From: Lysobacterales bacterium
Lineage (GTDB): Bacteria; Pseudomonadota; Gammaproteobacteria; Xanthomonadales; Rhodanobacteraceae
Direction of reading: 5' to 3'
Assembly (NCBI GenBank): GCA_016707485.1
Contig: JADJHN010000003.1
Span: 620,001 to 684,000 of the forward strand
DNA: 64,000 nt
Each line of letters begins with the position of its first letter. Position 1 is the first letter of the stretch. The notes under the pieces were generated by a model. It was not told the DNA's origin. It saw only the letters and a list, made by a program, of their open reading frames with translations, and ran no database searches. Positions 50,683-60,388 of the stretch are shown one piece after another. The translations under genes and the position numbers were made by a program.

Positions 50683-52418
50683 GATGCCAGACGCTTGATG
50701 GTCTCGATCAGCACCTTGTTGTCGGCATCCTTCTTGCGGCCCTGCTCCCAGATCTGGCGTGCCTCATCGCGATCGCCACTGACCCAGAGCACTTCACCAA
50801 GATGTGCCGCAACCTCGCTGTCGGGCTGCTTGGCGTAGGCCTGTCGCAACAGCTTCAGCGCTTCCTCCAGATTGCCGAGCCGGTACTGTGCCCAGCCGTA
50901 GCTGTCGATGATGGCGGCCTCGTCGGGCTTGATCTTGATGGCTTTCTCGATCAGCTCGACCGCCTCACTCAAGCGATCCGTGCGATCGGCGAGGGTATAG
51001 CCGAGTGCGTTCAGGGCATCGGCACTGTCCGGGTCGCTCGCCAGCACCTTGCGCAGGTCCTCCTCGCCCGCGGCGAGATTCTCCATTTCAATCGACAACA
51101 TGGCCCGCGCATAGAGCAGGCGCGGTTCATCCGGATCCAGCGAAAGGGCCCGCGAATAAGTCCCCAGCGCCGCCTCCTTGTTGCCCTTGGCAAGCAGCAG
51201 TTCGGCTTCGAGCAAGCTCAGATCGACGCTCTCGCCGGATGCCGGCACGGCGGCAAGGCGCAGCTCGCCGAGCTTGCTTGCAGCCAGAGTCGGCTCGCCG
51301 TTCTTGTCGCTCAACACGACCATGCGCATGCCCGCGGCAAACCAGCGCTCGTCGCCTTCAGGCACTTGCCGGTACCAGTCAACGGCCGCCAGGTTCTTCT
51401 TCAGCAATTCGGCAAGCTGGCCGAGCAGGTAAATGCGTTTTCCGCCGCGCGGTCCCTTGTCCGCCTCGATTTCCCGGTACAGCAGGGCCATCTGCGCCTT
51501 GTCATCACTGCGTGCCAGATAGGCAGCGCGCGCTCCGTAGACCACGTCGGACTGCTTGCCGATGGCAAGCGTCCGCGCCGCGGCGGCGTTGTCGCCGCTC
51601 TCGGCCAGCAGGGCGGCGTAACCCGTACGCAAGCGCAGGCTGTCCGGATCGCGCTTGAGGGCCTCGGCAAAGCGCTGCCGGGCGAGGGTCTTGTCCTTGC
51701 GATCGAGGGCCAGTTGGGCGCTCCAGGCGAGGGCGTCACTGGAGTTGAAGCGTTTCACGGATTCAACCGAAAGGCGCTCGGAAAGGGCCTTGTCATCCAG
51801 CTTGAAGGCCAGCTGGCTCATGGCGACCCAATCCTGATCGTTGTCACCGAGGCGTTGCGGGGTGGCCAGCCGCGCCAGCAGGCCAGCCGCGACCTGCTTG
51901 TCCCTGGCCGCGATCAGGGCCTGCGCAATCGGTCGCCAGCGGTCTGCGCCACCGCGGGCCGCGAGTTCGGCGAGGACCGCATGGGCGGTTTCCACATCGT
52001 TTTCGGCAAGGGCAATCCAGGCCCGGGCCTGCAGGATGCCGACGGCCTGCGGATCGAGTTGCTGCCAGCGCTGCAGGATCTCGCCGGCAAGCTGCCACTG
52101 CGAACTGGCCAGGGCGAGGCGGGTCGCCTGCTCGGCAATCGAGGCATCCGCGCTCAACGCCGAGGCCTCGGCATAACCTTTTGCGGCCGTCGCCAGATCT
52201 CCGCGCTGCAGGGCATATTCGGCAGCGATCAGCTTCAGTGGCAGGTCGTCGGATTCAGCAACGGCGTGGACGCTTTGCACGGCGGCGACCTGGCGCGGGG
52301 TCTCGCGCACCGGCGTCGCGCATGCGCCGAGCAGGGCCGCCATCGCGGCCACTGCGACGATTGCGCCATGGCGGCCCGCAGGCAACCCGGATCCATGCTT
52401 GATGACTTGCATTGGCAC
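50679..52418 (-). CDS. TPR-repeat lipoprotein
   Basis: 579 aa. Signal peptide with lipobox LLGAC near residue 33, then about 12 tetratricopeptide-like helix pairs; the clearest are residues about 395-560 (ALGTYSRALSLDPDEPRLLYARA, ALNALGYTLADRTDRLSEAVELIEKAIKI, EEALKLLRQAYAKQPDSEVAAHLGEVLW). Conserved ahead of lolB in Xanthomonadales and Pseudomonas; probably an outer-membrane-attached scaffold. Function unknown. Divergent from hemA. Confidence 0.85.
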   Translation of the reverse strand: MPMQVIKHGSGLPAGRHGAIVAVAAMAALLGACATPVRETPRQVAAVQSVHAVAESDDLPLKLIAAEYALQRGDLATAAKGYAEASALSADASIAEQATRLALASSQWQLAGEILQRWQQLDPQAVGILQARAWIALAENDVETAHAVLAELAARGGADRWRPIAQALIAARDKQVAAGLLARLATPQRLGDNDQDWVAMSQLAFKLDDKALSERLSVESVKRFNSSDALAWSAQLALDRKDKTLARQRFAEALKRDPDSLRLRTGYAALLAESGDNAAAARTLAIGKQSDVVYGARAAYLARSDDKAQMALLYREIEADKGPRGGKRIYLLGQLAELLKKNLAAVDWYRQVPEGDERWFAAGMRMVVLSDKNGEPTLAASKLGELRLAAVPASGESVDLSLLEAELLLAKGNKEAALGTYSRALSLDPDEPRLLYARAMLSIEMENLAAGEEDLRKVLASDPDSADALNALGYTLADRTDRLSEAVELIEKAIKIKPDEAAIIDSYGWAQYRLGNLEEALKLLRQAYAKQPDSEVAAHLGEVLWVSGDRDEARQIWEQGRKKDADNKVLIETIKRLAS

Positions 52419-52663
52419 GCGTTTGCATCCTCGCGAATCAAGTAACTGCTTGAACTTGCATCATGTCGCCCGCACAATCCCGACACCTCCGGGCACTGGT
52501 CGGATCCAGCAGATACGGTCGGAAACAGCATGACTCAGACCGCTCGGCAACACATTTCGTTCAGCGCCGGAGCGCTGGCGCCGGGTCCCAATTCTACGCA
52601 GTCGCCTGCGCGCTTGCCTTCGACCCGACGCATTGACCGGCCGCGGACCGGATTGTTGCACGC

Positions 52664-53959
52664 ATGGCCCTGATCACTCTCGGACTCAATCACGTTTGCG
52701 CACCTGTCGCCTTGCGCGAGCGCGCGGCTTTTTCGGCGGACGCCACCGGCGGTGCCCTGATCGAGCTGATTGCGCAACCCGGCGTGCGTGAAGCGGCCAT
52801 CCTCTCGACCTGCAACCGCACCGAGCTGTACTGCAATGTCGAAGCCGGTGCCGAGTCCTCGCCATTCAACTGGCTGCATCGGCATCGGCAACTGCACGGC
52901 GCGAACATCGAGGAGTTCCTCTACCGGTACCACGATGCCGATGCCGTGCGCCACCTGTTCCGCGTCGCCACCGGGCTCGAATCGATGATTCTCGGCGAGC
53001 CGCAGATTCTCGGCCAGGTCAAGGATGCCTATTCGATCGCCCGCAATGCCCGCGCCCTTGATGCGCCGCTGGAGCGCCTGTTCCAGAACACGTTTTCGGT
53101 CGCCAAGCGGGTCCGCTCGGATACGCGCATCGGGGCCAGCACGGTATCCGTCGCCTTCACCGCGGTGCGCCTCGCCGAAACCGTGTTCACCGACCTTGCC
53201 GAGGCCTGCGTCCTGCTCATTGGCGCCGGCGAGACCATCGAACTGGCCGCCCGTCACCTGACCGAAGCCAGGGTGCGTCGCCTGATCGTCGCCAATCGCA
53301 CGCTCGACCACGCCCAGGCGCTGGCCAGTCGCTTCGGTGGCTATGCCATCGCCCTCGGCGATCTCGAAAAACACCTGGCCGAGGCGGACATCGTCATTTC
53401 CTCGACTGCCTCCCGCGAGCCGATCCTGACCACGGCCATGGTCAAGCGCGCCATTGCCGCGCGTCGACGCCGGCCCATGTTCCTTGTCGACATCGCCGTG
53501 CCGCGCGACATCGAGGCGGATGTCGCCAAGCTTGCCGATGTATTCCTCTATACCATCGACGACCTGCGCGAAGTCATCGACGAGAACCTGCGCTCGCGCC
53601 AGCAGGCCGCGCGTGAAGCCGAGGCCATGATCGAGCTTTCCGTCGAGCATTTCATGGGCTGGTGGCGATCGCTGGAATTGCGCAATCCGATTGCCGACGT
53701 GCGCGGCGTGGCCGAATCGAATCGCGACGAGATCCTGCTCAAGGCGCGCGGCATGCTCGCCCGCGGCAGAAGTCCCGAGGAAGCCCTGGAATACCTCGCG
53801 CACACGCTGACCAACAAGCTGCTGCACGCACCCAGTGCCAATCTGCGTGCAGCCGCCCTGCGCGGCGACAGCGAACTCCTGCAGGCCGCCGAACGCCTGT
53901 TCGATACCAGCCTGCCGGCGATTTCGTCGAACAGCAGCGACGACAAGCACGAGGATTGA
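52664..53959 (+). CDS. hemA: Glutamyl-tRNA reductase
   Basis: First step of C5 tetrapyrrole synthesis. 431 aa. Catalytic Cys in STCNRTELYCNVE, GLESMILGEPQILGQVKDAY, NADPH-binding LIGAGETIELAARHL, and the C-terminal dimerisation helix domain. The 245-bp region shared with the TPR gene must hold both promoters. prfA follows 97 bases later, the common hemA-prfA order. Confidence 0.96.
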   Translation: MALITLGLNHVCAPVALRERAAFSADATGGALIELIAQPGVREAAILSTCNRTELYCNVEAGAESSPFNWLHRHRQLHGANIEEFLYRYHDADAVRHLFRVATGLESMILGEPQILGQVKDAYSIARNARALDAPLERLFQNTFSVAKRVRSDTRIGASTVSVAFTAVRLAETVFTDLAEACVLLIGAGETIELAARHLTEARVRRLIVANRTLDHAQALASRFGGYAIALGDLEKHLAEADIVISSTASREPILTTAMVKRAIAARRRRPMFLVDIAVPRDIEADVAKLADVFLYTIDDLREVIDENLRSRQQAAREAEAMIELSVEHFMGWWRSLELRNPIADVRGVAESNRDEILLKARGMLARGRSPEEALEYLAHTLTNKLLHAPSANLRAAALRGDSELLQAAERLFDTSLPAISSNSSDDKHED

Positions 53960-54056
53960 ATTCCGCGACGCACCTGCGCAGGGGCGGATTCGGCAAGCGC
54001 GCCATCACGTATCATGCGCGCCGCTGCCGCTCGATTGGACGGCCACCAGGACATTC

Positions 54057-55139
54057 ATGACACCCTCGATCCGGCGCAAGCTCGAACAGCTTGCCGAACG
54101 TCACCAGGAGCTCGAACTCGTGCTTGCCAGCGCGGAAGTGGCAGGCGATGCCCGGCGCCTGCGCGAGCTCTCTCGCGAACATGCCCGGCTCGCCCCCCTG
54201 AGCGCGTCGCTGGCCGCCTACGATGCCAACCTCAAGGCGCTGGTCGCTGCACGCGCACTGCTCGACGATCCCGAAATGGCCGAACTGGCCATGCAGGAAA
54301 TCGCCGCGCTGCAAGCCCGTGAAATCGAACTCGACGCGCAACTCAATCTCCTGTTGCTGCCGAGCGACCCGCGCGACGAAGGCAATCTGTTCCTGGAAAT
54401 CCGCGCCGGCACCGGCGGCGACGAAGCGGCGATCTTTGCCGGCGACCTGTTGCGCATGTACCTGCGCTACGCCGAGCAGCGCCGCTGGCAGGTTGAAGTC
54501 CTCAGCGAGAGTGCTGGCGAGCACGGCGGCTACAAGGAAGTCATCGCCCGCGTCGAGGGCAAGGGCGCGTATTCACGGCTCAAGTTCGAATCCGGCACCC
54601 ATCGCGTGCAGCGGGTACCGGAAACCGAGTCCCAGGGCCGCATCCATACCTCGGCGGCAACCGTGGCCATCCTCCCCGAACTCAGCGAGATCGACGACGT
54701 CGAAATCAATCCGGCGGATCTGAAGACCGATACCTTCCGCGCTTCGGGTGCCGGTGGCCAGCACGTCAACAAGACCGATTCGGCGATCCGCATCACCCAC
54801 CTGCCGACCGGAATTGTCGTCGAGTGCCAGGACGAGCGCTCGCAACACAAGAACCGTGCGCGTGCCCTGTCGCTGCTGAAGGCGAAACTGCTGGACGAGC
54901 AGCGCAGCAAGCAGACCGCAGAACAAGCCGAATCACGCCGCCTGCAAGTCGGTTCCGGCGACCGCAGCCAGCGCATCCGCACCTACAACTTCCCGCAGGG
55001 TCGGATCACCGACCACCGCATCAACCTGACCCTCTATCGCCTGCCCGAAATCATGCAGGGCGAGCTCGATGAGTTGATCGATACGCTGATCCGCGAAGAC
55101 CAGACCGACCAGCTGGCCGGGCTGGTCGATTCTCATTGA
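54057..55139 (+). CDS. prfA: Peptide chain release factor 1
   Basis: Terminates translation at UAA/UAG. 360 aa (E. coli 360). GGQ motif in RASGAGGQHVNKTDSAIR, whose Gln is the PrmC methylation site. The codon-reading PxT motif reads PET (RVPETESQGRIH), where E. coli has PAT. Start at the ATG at 54057. Confidence 0.97.
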   Translation: MTPSIRRKLEQLAERHQELELVLASAEVAGDARRLRELSREHARLAPLSASLAAYDANLKALVAARALLDDPEMAELAMQEIAALQAREIELDAQLNLLLLPSDPRDEGNLFLEIRAGTGGDEAAIFAGDLLRMYLRYAEQRRWQVEVLSESAGEHGGYKEVIARVEGKGAYSRLKFESGTHRVQRVPETESQGRIHTSAATVAILPELSEIDDVEINPADLKTDTFRASGAGGQHVNKTDSAIRITHLPTGIVVECQDERSQHKNRARALSLLKAKLLDEQRSKQTAEQAESRRLQVGSGDRSQRIRTYNFPQGRITDHRINLTLYRLPEIMQGELDELIDTLIREDQTDQLAGLVDSH

Positions 55140-55187
55140 GCAAAAGCCTGCGGACCGACCAACCGGATCGTTCTGGATCGATCGGTG

Positions 55188-55940
55188 CTAGAGCGTGCTG
55201 CCGATGACGTCGGATTTCAGCGTCACGCTGGAATCAAGCGCCAGGCTCTGTCCCTGATCAACGGATGCCTTGCTGCCAGGCTGGGTCCATTGACACTTCT
55301 CGGCGGCTCGTTGCGCGGAGGTGCGATTCGAACCCACCGAAAAACACAGCGGCACGACAACCTTGCCGGGCACGCCGATTCCGGCAACACGTTCGGGCTC
55401 GTATCTCCAACTCCGCACCGCCGTCTCGGCATACTCCTTGAGCCTTCCCTTCATTGCGGGCGAGCTTGCGATGGGAGTCACTTCTTCGACCTTGCCGTCA
55501 AGGTCGTAGCTGACTTCAAACACGACACTCGCGAATCCGGAACCGTTTATCAGCCTGGTCGCTTCCGCGGGCGGAAAACGAGGCGGCTTTCGATCTCCGG
55601 CGACAAATCCACCGGTGCGGACGTCCTCGATCGTGACGGACAGCTGGTCACTGCCCGCCATGGCCGTCAGGGCCACCTGCACGGAGAGCAGGGTGTCGGT
55701 CCGGGCCGGCCTTCCATCGACCGTACCCGGCACGAATTCCCAGTTGCGGATGGTCGGCTCGAGCTTCTGGCGCAGCGCATCGATGGGTTTTCCGTTTGGC
55801 TCGAGCGCCGTGATGTGCCCTTCGGCATCCAGGCTCATGCGCCATTGCACCGTCGACGACAACACGCCATCCGATTTGTCTGCGGCGAAAGCACTTGTGG
55901 CGGCAATAATCGATACTGAGAAGAAGATTTCCCTGAACAT
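55188..55940 (-). CDS. Secreted TonB C-terminal-like protein
   Basis: 250 aa from the ATG at 55940 (GGAG upstream). Signal peptide MFREIFFSVSIIAATSAFA. Residues about 165-230 resemble the TonB C-terminal fold (VVFEVSYDLDGKVEEVTPIAS, YAETAVRSWRYEPERVAG). No N-terminal membrane anchor or proline-rich spanner, so it is not a classical TonB; such proteins are frequent in Xanthomonadales. Function unknown. Three-base-gap neighbours are absent; convergent with prfA. Confidence 0.7.
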   Translation of the reverse strand: MFREIFFSVSIIAATSAFAADKSDGVLSSTVQWRMSLDAEGHITALEPNGKPIDALRQKLEPTIRNWEFVPGTVDGRPARTDTLLSVQVALTAMAGSDQLSVTIEDVRTGGFVAGDRKPPRFPPAEATRLINGSGFASVVFEVSYDLDGKVEEVTPIASSPAMKGRLKEYAETAVRSWRYEPERVAGIGVPGKVVVPLCFSVGSNRTSAQRAAEKCQWTQPGSKASVDQGQSLALDSSVTLKSDVIGSTL

Positions 55941-56303
55941 CGCAAACTCCAGAAAAGTTGATTTCCTGCACCACAGCCCTTCGTGACCGCACAGGGCCAG
56001 GCGACCGAAAGGCACACTGCGCAAACTACCACAAGTAAACCGTGACTTCCAGCGCGCGAAGCACGGATAGCGCGGATTCGAAGGAGAAAGAGGTTGCATC
56101 GGTGCTGCCGGCACGAATCCAGCGAGGGATGCGGTGGAGACGCGCCGGGAGCGAGCTTGAATCCGCCTTCCTTCCGATGATGCGACTTGCCATCGAATTG
56201 TGCAGGGCGAAATGATCGCCATTCGCTTTCTTGCGCTCAGTCACTGGCTCGGCGCCCGGCCAGGCCGGGCGGAGTTTCGGATCGGCAGCGCATCGGCAAA
56301 GGC
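55941..56303. other. Intergenic region, nothing recognised
   Basis: 363 bases between two minus-strand genes. No conserved frame, tRNA, GGGAAT element or strong terminator found. It should contain the promoter of the TonB-like gene. Confidence 0.5.
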
Positions 56304-58367
56304 TTACCTTGCCTCAGCCGACGTCCAGCGCTTGAGCCAGGCGTTGACCGTGTCGTGCCATTGCACGCTGTTGTGCGGCTTGAGCACCCAGTGGTTTTCG
56401 TCCTTGAAGACCAGCAGTTCGCTGGGGATGCCGCGACGCTGGGCGGCATTGAATGCGGCCAGCCCCTGCGAGGTCGGGATGCGGAAATCCTTGTCGCCCT
56501 GGATGATCAACATCGGCACCTTCCAGTCCTTGACGTGGTTGAGCGGATTGAACTTCTCGTAGGCTTCGGGATTGTCGTAGACGGTGCCGCCGTTCTCCCA
56601 TTCGCTGAACCACAGTTCCTCGGTTTCGTAGCCCATGGCACGAGTGTCGAAGACACCGTCATGGGTGACCAGGCACTTCCACGGCGCGTTCCAGTTGCCG
56701 GCAATCCAGTTGACCATGTAGCCCCCGTACGACGCGCCGAGCGCGCAGGCGCGATTGCCATCGAGGAACGGATATTTCTTCAGCGCCGCCGCCCAGCCGA
56801 GCTGCAGGTCCTCCAGCGGCTTGCCGCCCCAATCCTGCGAAATGGCGTCAGTAAAGGCCTGGCCGTAGCCGGTGGAGCCGTGGAAGTTGATGGTGACCAC
56901 GGCGAAGCCCTGTCCGGCATAGGTCTGCGGATTCCAGCGGTAATGGAAATCGTTGCCCATCGCCCCCTGCGGACCACCGTGGATGATGAAGGCGACCGGG
57001 TATTTGCGGTTCGCCTTGAAGCCGACCGGCTTGACCACGTAGCCCTGCACCGTCGCGCCGGCTGCGCCCTTGAAGGTGAAGAACTCGTAATCGCCCATGC
57101 GCACATCCTGCAGGCGTGCGGCATTGAAGCGGGTGATCTGCTTGAGGTTGCGACCGCGCAAATCCGCCGCGTACAGATCGGTCGGACGCTTCAGGTCATT
57201 GCGCGCAACCAGCAAGGCGCGGGCACCGACATCGAAACCGGCGACCTGGCCATTGCCGACCAGCTTGCTCACCTTGCCGCTGGCGACATCCACGGCAAAC
57301 AGCGGATGCTCGCCGTTGTCATCGCTGGTCGTGAACAGGGTCTTGCCATCGGCGGATTCCTTGAGCGCGCCGGCCGAACGATCCCAGCCCGGGGCAATCT
57401 CGCGCTTGTCGCCGCTGGCCAGATCGAGCGCCATGATGGCAAAGCGATCCGCCTCGAAGCCCGGGCGCTGCATCGCCAGGTAGTACAAGGTCCTGCCATC
57501 CCGCGAGGGCAGCGGGTTGGCGTCCCAGGCCGGATTGTCGGCGGTCAGGTTGACCGGTTTGGCGGAGCCATCCGCAGCCACCGAGTAAATGTCGAAATTG
57601 GTCGACCACGGCTCGCCCGCATTGACATTGCGCACGTCGAAATAGACAGTCGATCCGTCCGGCGAAAACGCATATTCGCCGTCATCGCCAAACGGTTTGG
57701 AAGGCACGTCACCGTCAATGCTGCCGCTCAGCAGCCTTGGCTCGCCGAGCTTGCCGTCCGCATCGAAACCGGCAATCAGCAATTGCGACCGACGTCCATC
57801 CATCCATTGATCCCAATGGCGCACAAAGCCGTGCTGATAGAGCATGCCACTGGCCTTGTCGTCGGCCGGTTTGTCGAGGCGCTTCTGCGTGCAGGCGATC
57901 GGCGCGGCATCGGTCGCGCAATCCGGGAATAGATCAACCGAGAACGCGACCGACTGGCCATCCGGCGACAGCTTGTAGCTGCCGATGTCCAGGGCCAGGG
58001 TTGCCACCGCCTCGGCTTCACCACCGCCGGCATCGACCCGCCAGAGCTGGTTCACGTCATCCTTGGCGGCGAGGAAATACAGGCTCTTGCCATCCACCGA
58101 CCAACGCGGCGTGTTGGCATTCAACGCGGCATCGGTGAGCCGGGTTGGCTTGCCGCCGCTCATCGGTACGGTCCAGATGCTCGACTTGCCCTTGTTCGCC
58201 GCATAGTCGGTCTCGCGCAACTGCATGGCGGCCGCGCGGCCATCCGGCGACAGTTGCGGATCGCCGACCCGGTCCATCATGACCAGATCCTTGACCTCAA
58301 ACGGATGCGGCGCGGCAATGAGCGTCGCCGGCAGGACCAGCGAGAAGACTGCGATCAACGATTTCAT
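56304..58367 (-). CDS. Prolyl oligopeptidase family S9 serine peptidase, secreted
   Basis: 687 aa from the ATG at 58367; signal peptide MKSLIAVFSLVLPATLIA. N-terminal beta-propeller with WD40-like PD40 repeats (PQLSPDGRAAAMQ, YKLSPDGQSVAFSV, YAFSPDGSTVYFDV) and C-terminal alpha/beta hydrolase domain. Catalytic triad by motif: Ser546 in GASYGGYMVNW, Asp627 in QGDKDFRIPTSQG, His659 in DENHWV. Dipeptidyl/acylaminoacyl peptidase type, periplasmic. Divergent from the M28 peptidase gene, suggesting joint peptide use. Confidence 0.92.
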   Translation of the reverse strand: MKSLIAVFSLVLPATLIAAPHPFEVKDLVMMDRVGDPQLSPDGRAAAMQLRETDYAANKGKSSIWTVPMSGGKPTRLTDAALNANTPRWSVDGKSLYFLAAKDDVNQLWRVDAGGGEAEAVATLALDIGSYKLSPDGQSVAFSVDLFPDCATDAAPIACTQKRLDKPADDKASGMLYQHGFVRHWDQWMDGRRSQLLIAGFDADGKLGEPRLLSGSIDGDVPSKPFGDDGEYAFSPDGSTVYFDVRNVNAGEPWSTNFDIYSVAADGSAKPVNLTADNPAWDANPLPSRDGRTLYYLAMQRPGFEADRFAIMALDLASGDKREIAPGWDRSAGALKESADGKTLFTTSDDNGEHPLFAVDVASGKVSKLVGNGQVAGFDVGARALLVARNDLKRPTDLYAADLRGRNLKQITRFNAARLQDVRMGDYEFFTFKGAAGATVQGYVVKPVGFKANRKYPVAFIIHGGPQGAMGNDFHYRWNPQTYAGQGFAVVTINFHGSTGYGQAFTDAISQDWGGKPLEDLQLGWAAALKKYPFLDGNRACALGASYGGYMVNWIAGNWNAPWKCLVTHDGVFDTRAMGYETEELWFSEWENGGTVYDNPEAYEKFNPLNHVKDWKVPMLIIQGDKDFRIPTSQGLAAFNAAQRRGIPSELLVFKDENHWVLKPHNSVQWHDTVNAWLKRWTSAEAR

Positions 58368-58554
58368 TGGCATCAATCCCCGAAGTTGAGCGCCCGATGT
58401 TAAGGCGACCGGGGATTTCGCGAAAGCATCACGCGTCACGAACCGGCACGCTCGCAGCAGGCCACGCGCCGCGCCACGCAGGTCGGAAGTCATGGCCCGG
58501 GGAATCCGCCTGCCTGCTACCATCGAGTGCTTGCCCGAACGAGGAACCCAGCCG

Positions 58555-60207
58555 ATGAGAACCCTGCTTGCCAGCGCCATGGCGCTTTCCCTGCCGCTGC
58601 TTGCGCATGCGGCCGACACGATCCGTTTCGATGGCAAGCGTCTGTCGGAGCAGGTCAAGACCCTTTCCTCTGATACCTTCGAGGGCCGAGGCCCGGCGAC
58701 CGCAGGCGAGGAGAAAACCATTGCCTACGTGGTTGCCCAGATGCAGGAAGCCGGACTGCAGCCGGGCGGTGACCTCAAGGATGGCAAACGTCAATGGACC
58801 CAGGCCGTGCCGCTGTTGCGCGCCGAGATCAAGGGCACGCCAAAGCTGTCGCTGACCGTGGGCGGGAAATCGGAAACCCTGAGCCAGGGCGAACAGGTCG
58901 CGATCCGCGCCGCCACCGATGGTTCGACATCGGTCGACGTGAAGAATGCGCCATTGGTCTTTGTCGGCTATGGCGTGCATGCGCCGGAACGCCAGTGGAA
59001 CGATTTCGATGGTGTCGACCTGAAAGGCAAGATCGCGATCGCCTTGATCAACGATCCGGATTTCGAAACCGGCGAGGGCGATTTCGGCGGCAAGGCAATG
59101 ACCTATTACGGACGCTGGACCTACAAGTACGAGGAAGCCGCGCGACAAGGCGCGATTGGCCTGCTAGTCGTTCACGAGACCGCACCGGCGTCGTATGGCT
59201 GGGCAACCGTGAAGAACTCGAACACCAACACCATGTTCGATGTCGTCCGCGACAATCCGCGCAGCGTGCATCCGCAAATCGAAGGCTGGATCCAGCGCGA
59301 CGCGGCGGCAAGCCTGTTCAAGCAGGCCGGACTCGATTTCGATGCGCTGAAGGCGCAAGCGCAAAAGCGCGGCTTCAAGGCGGTGCCGCTCAAGGATGCG
59401 ACGTTCTCGGCCAGTTATGCAGTCGATGCCAAGGTCATCACCTCGCACAACATCGTGGCGCGCATCGAGGGCAGCAAGCGACCGGATGAAACCATCATCT
59501 ACAGCGCACACTGGGATCATCTCGGCGTCGGCCTGGCCGATGCCAGTGGCGACACCATTTACAACGGCGCCGTCGACAATGCCACCGGCACCGCGGCGCT
59601 GATCGAGATTGGCCGCGCGTTCGCCAAGGCACCACGGCCGCAACGCTCGGTTGTCTTCCTCAATGTGACCGCCGAGGAAAAAGGTCTGCTCGGTTCCGAG
59701 TATTACTCCTCGAAACCACTCTATCCGCTGGCCAGGACCGTTGCCGTGATCAACATGGATGCGCTTGATCCGTTCGGTGAATCGCGCAACTTCACCACCT
59801 CCGGCAGCGCGCAATCGGAGCTGCTCGACGCCCTTGTCGACGAAGGCAAGGCAGCCGGCATGACCTACGTGAGTGATCGTCACCCGGAAGCCGGGTATTT
59901 CTTCCGCTCCGACCACTTCCCGTTCGCCAAGCGCGGCGTGCCTGCGCTGTCCTGGGGCTCGGGCAACGACTGGGTCGACGGCGGCACCGAGGCTGGCGAA
60001 GCGGCTGGCAAGGACTACGTGGCGAAGCGCTACCACCAGCCCGCTGATGAATGGGATGCCAACTGGACCTTTGCCGGCATGGTCCACGACCTGCCGATCC
60101 TCTACCGGCTCGGCAATGACCTGGCCAATTCCACGCGCTGGCCACAATGGGGTGCCGATTCCGAGTTCCGCGCAATTCGCGAGGCAACGGCGGCACAACG
60201 CGAGTAG
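58555..60207 (+). CDS. Secreted M28 family metallopeptidase with PA domain
   Basis: 550 aa from the ATG at 58555 (GAGG upstream). Signal peptide MRTLLASAMALSLPLLAHA. PA domain insert at about 120-230 (PLVFVGYGVHAPERQW). Zinc-aminopeptidase motifs: SAHWDHLGVG with His319, GAVDNATGTAAL, TAEEKGLLGSEYY, NMDALDPFG and a late His in RYHQPADEWD. Cleaves N-terminal residues from peptides in the periplasm or outside. Confidence 0.92.
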   Translation: MRTLLASAMALSLPLLAHAADTIRFDGKRLSEQVKTLSSDTFEGRGPATAGEEKTIAYVVAQMQEAGLQPGGDLKDGKRQWTQAVPLLRAEIKGTPKLSLTVGGKSETLSQGEQVAIRAATDGSTSVDVKNAPLVFVGYGVHAPERQWNDFDGVDLKGKIAIALINDPDFETGEGDFGGKAMTYYGRWTYKYEEAARQGAIGLLVVHETAPASYGWATVKNSNTNTMFDVVRDNPRSVHPQIEGWIQRDAAASLFKQAGLDFDALKAQAQKRGFKAVPLKDATFSASYAVDAKVITSHNIVARIEGSKRPDETIIYSAHWDHLGVGLADASGDTIYNGAVDNATGTAALIEIGRAFAKAPRPQRSVVFLNVTAEEKGLLGSEYYSSKPLYPLARTVAVINMDALDPFGESRNFTTSGSAQSELLDALVDEGKAAGMTYVSDRHPEAGYFFRSDHFPFAKRGVPALSWGSGNDWVDGGTEAGEAAGKDYVAKRYHQPADEWDANWTFAGMVHDLPILYRLGNDLANSTRWPQWGADSEFRAIREATAAQRE

Positions 60208-60388
60208 TCATTGATTTTTCCGGCTTCGACCGCGATGCATGCCCCGCGGTCGAGGTTGCCGGCGCAGGCACGGCGGCTGCGCTGTACCGACAACAACGGC
60301 CGATGCGCTTGGCCATGGCCCGCGCGGCCTTGATTGTCGGCGCCGCTGTCCCGAACTCCGAGCCATTGATTGCAGAAGAGGATTTCGC

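Noticed and set aside
56187..57932. 581-codon plus-strand frame opposite the S9 peptidase
   Set aside because: Antisense shadow; no family features, and the minus strand has complete catalytic motifs.
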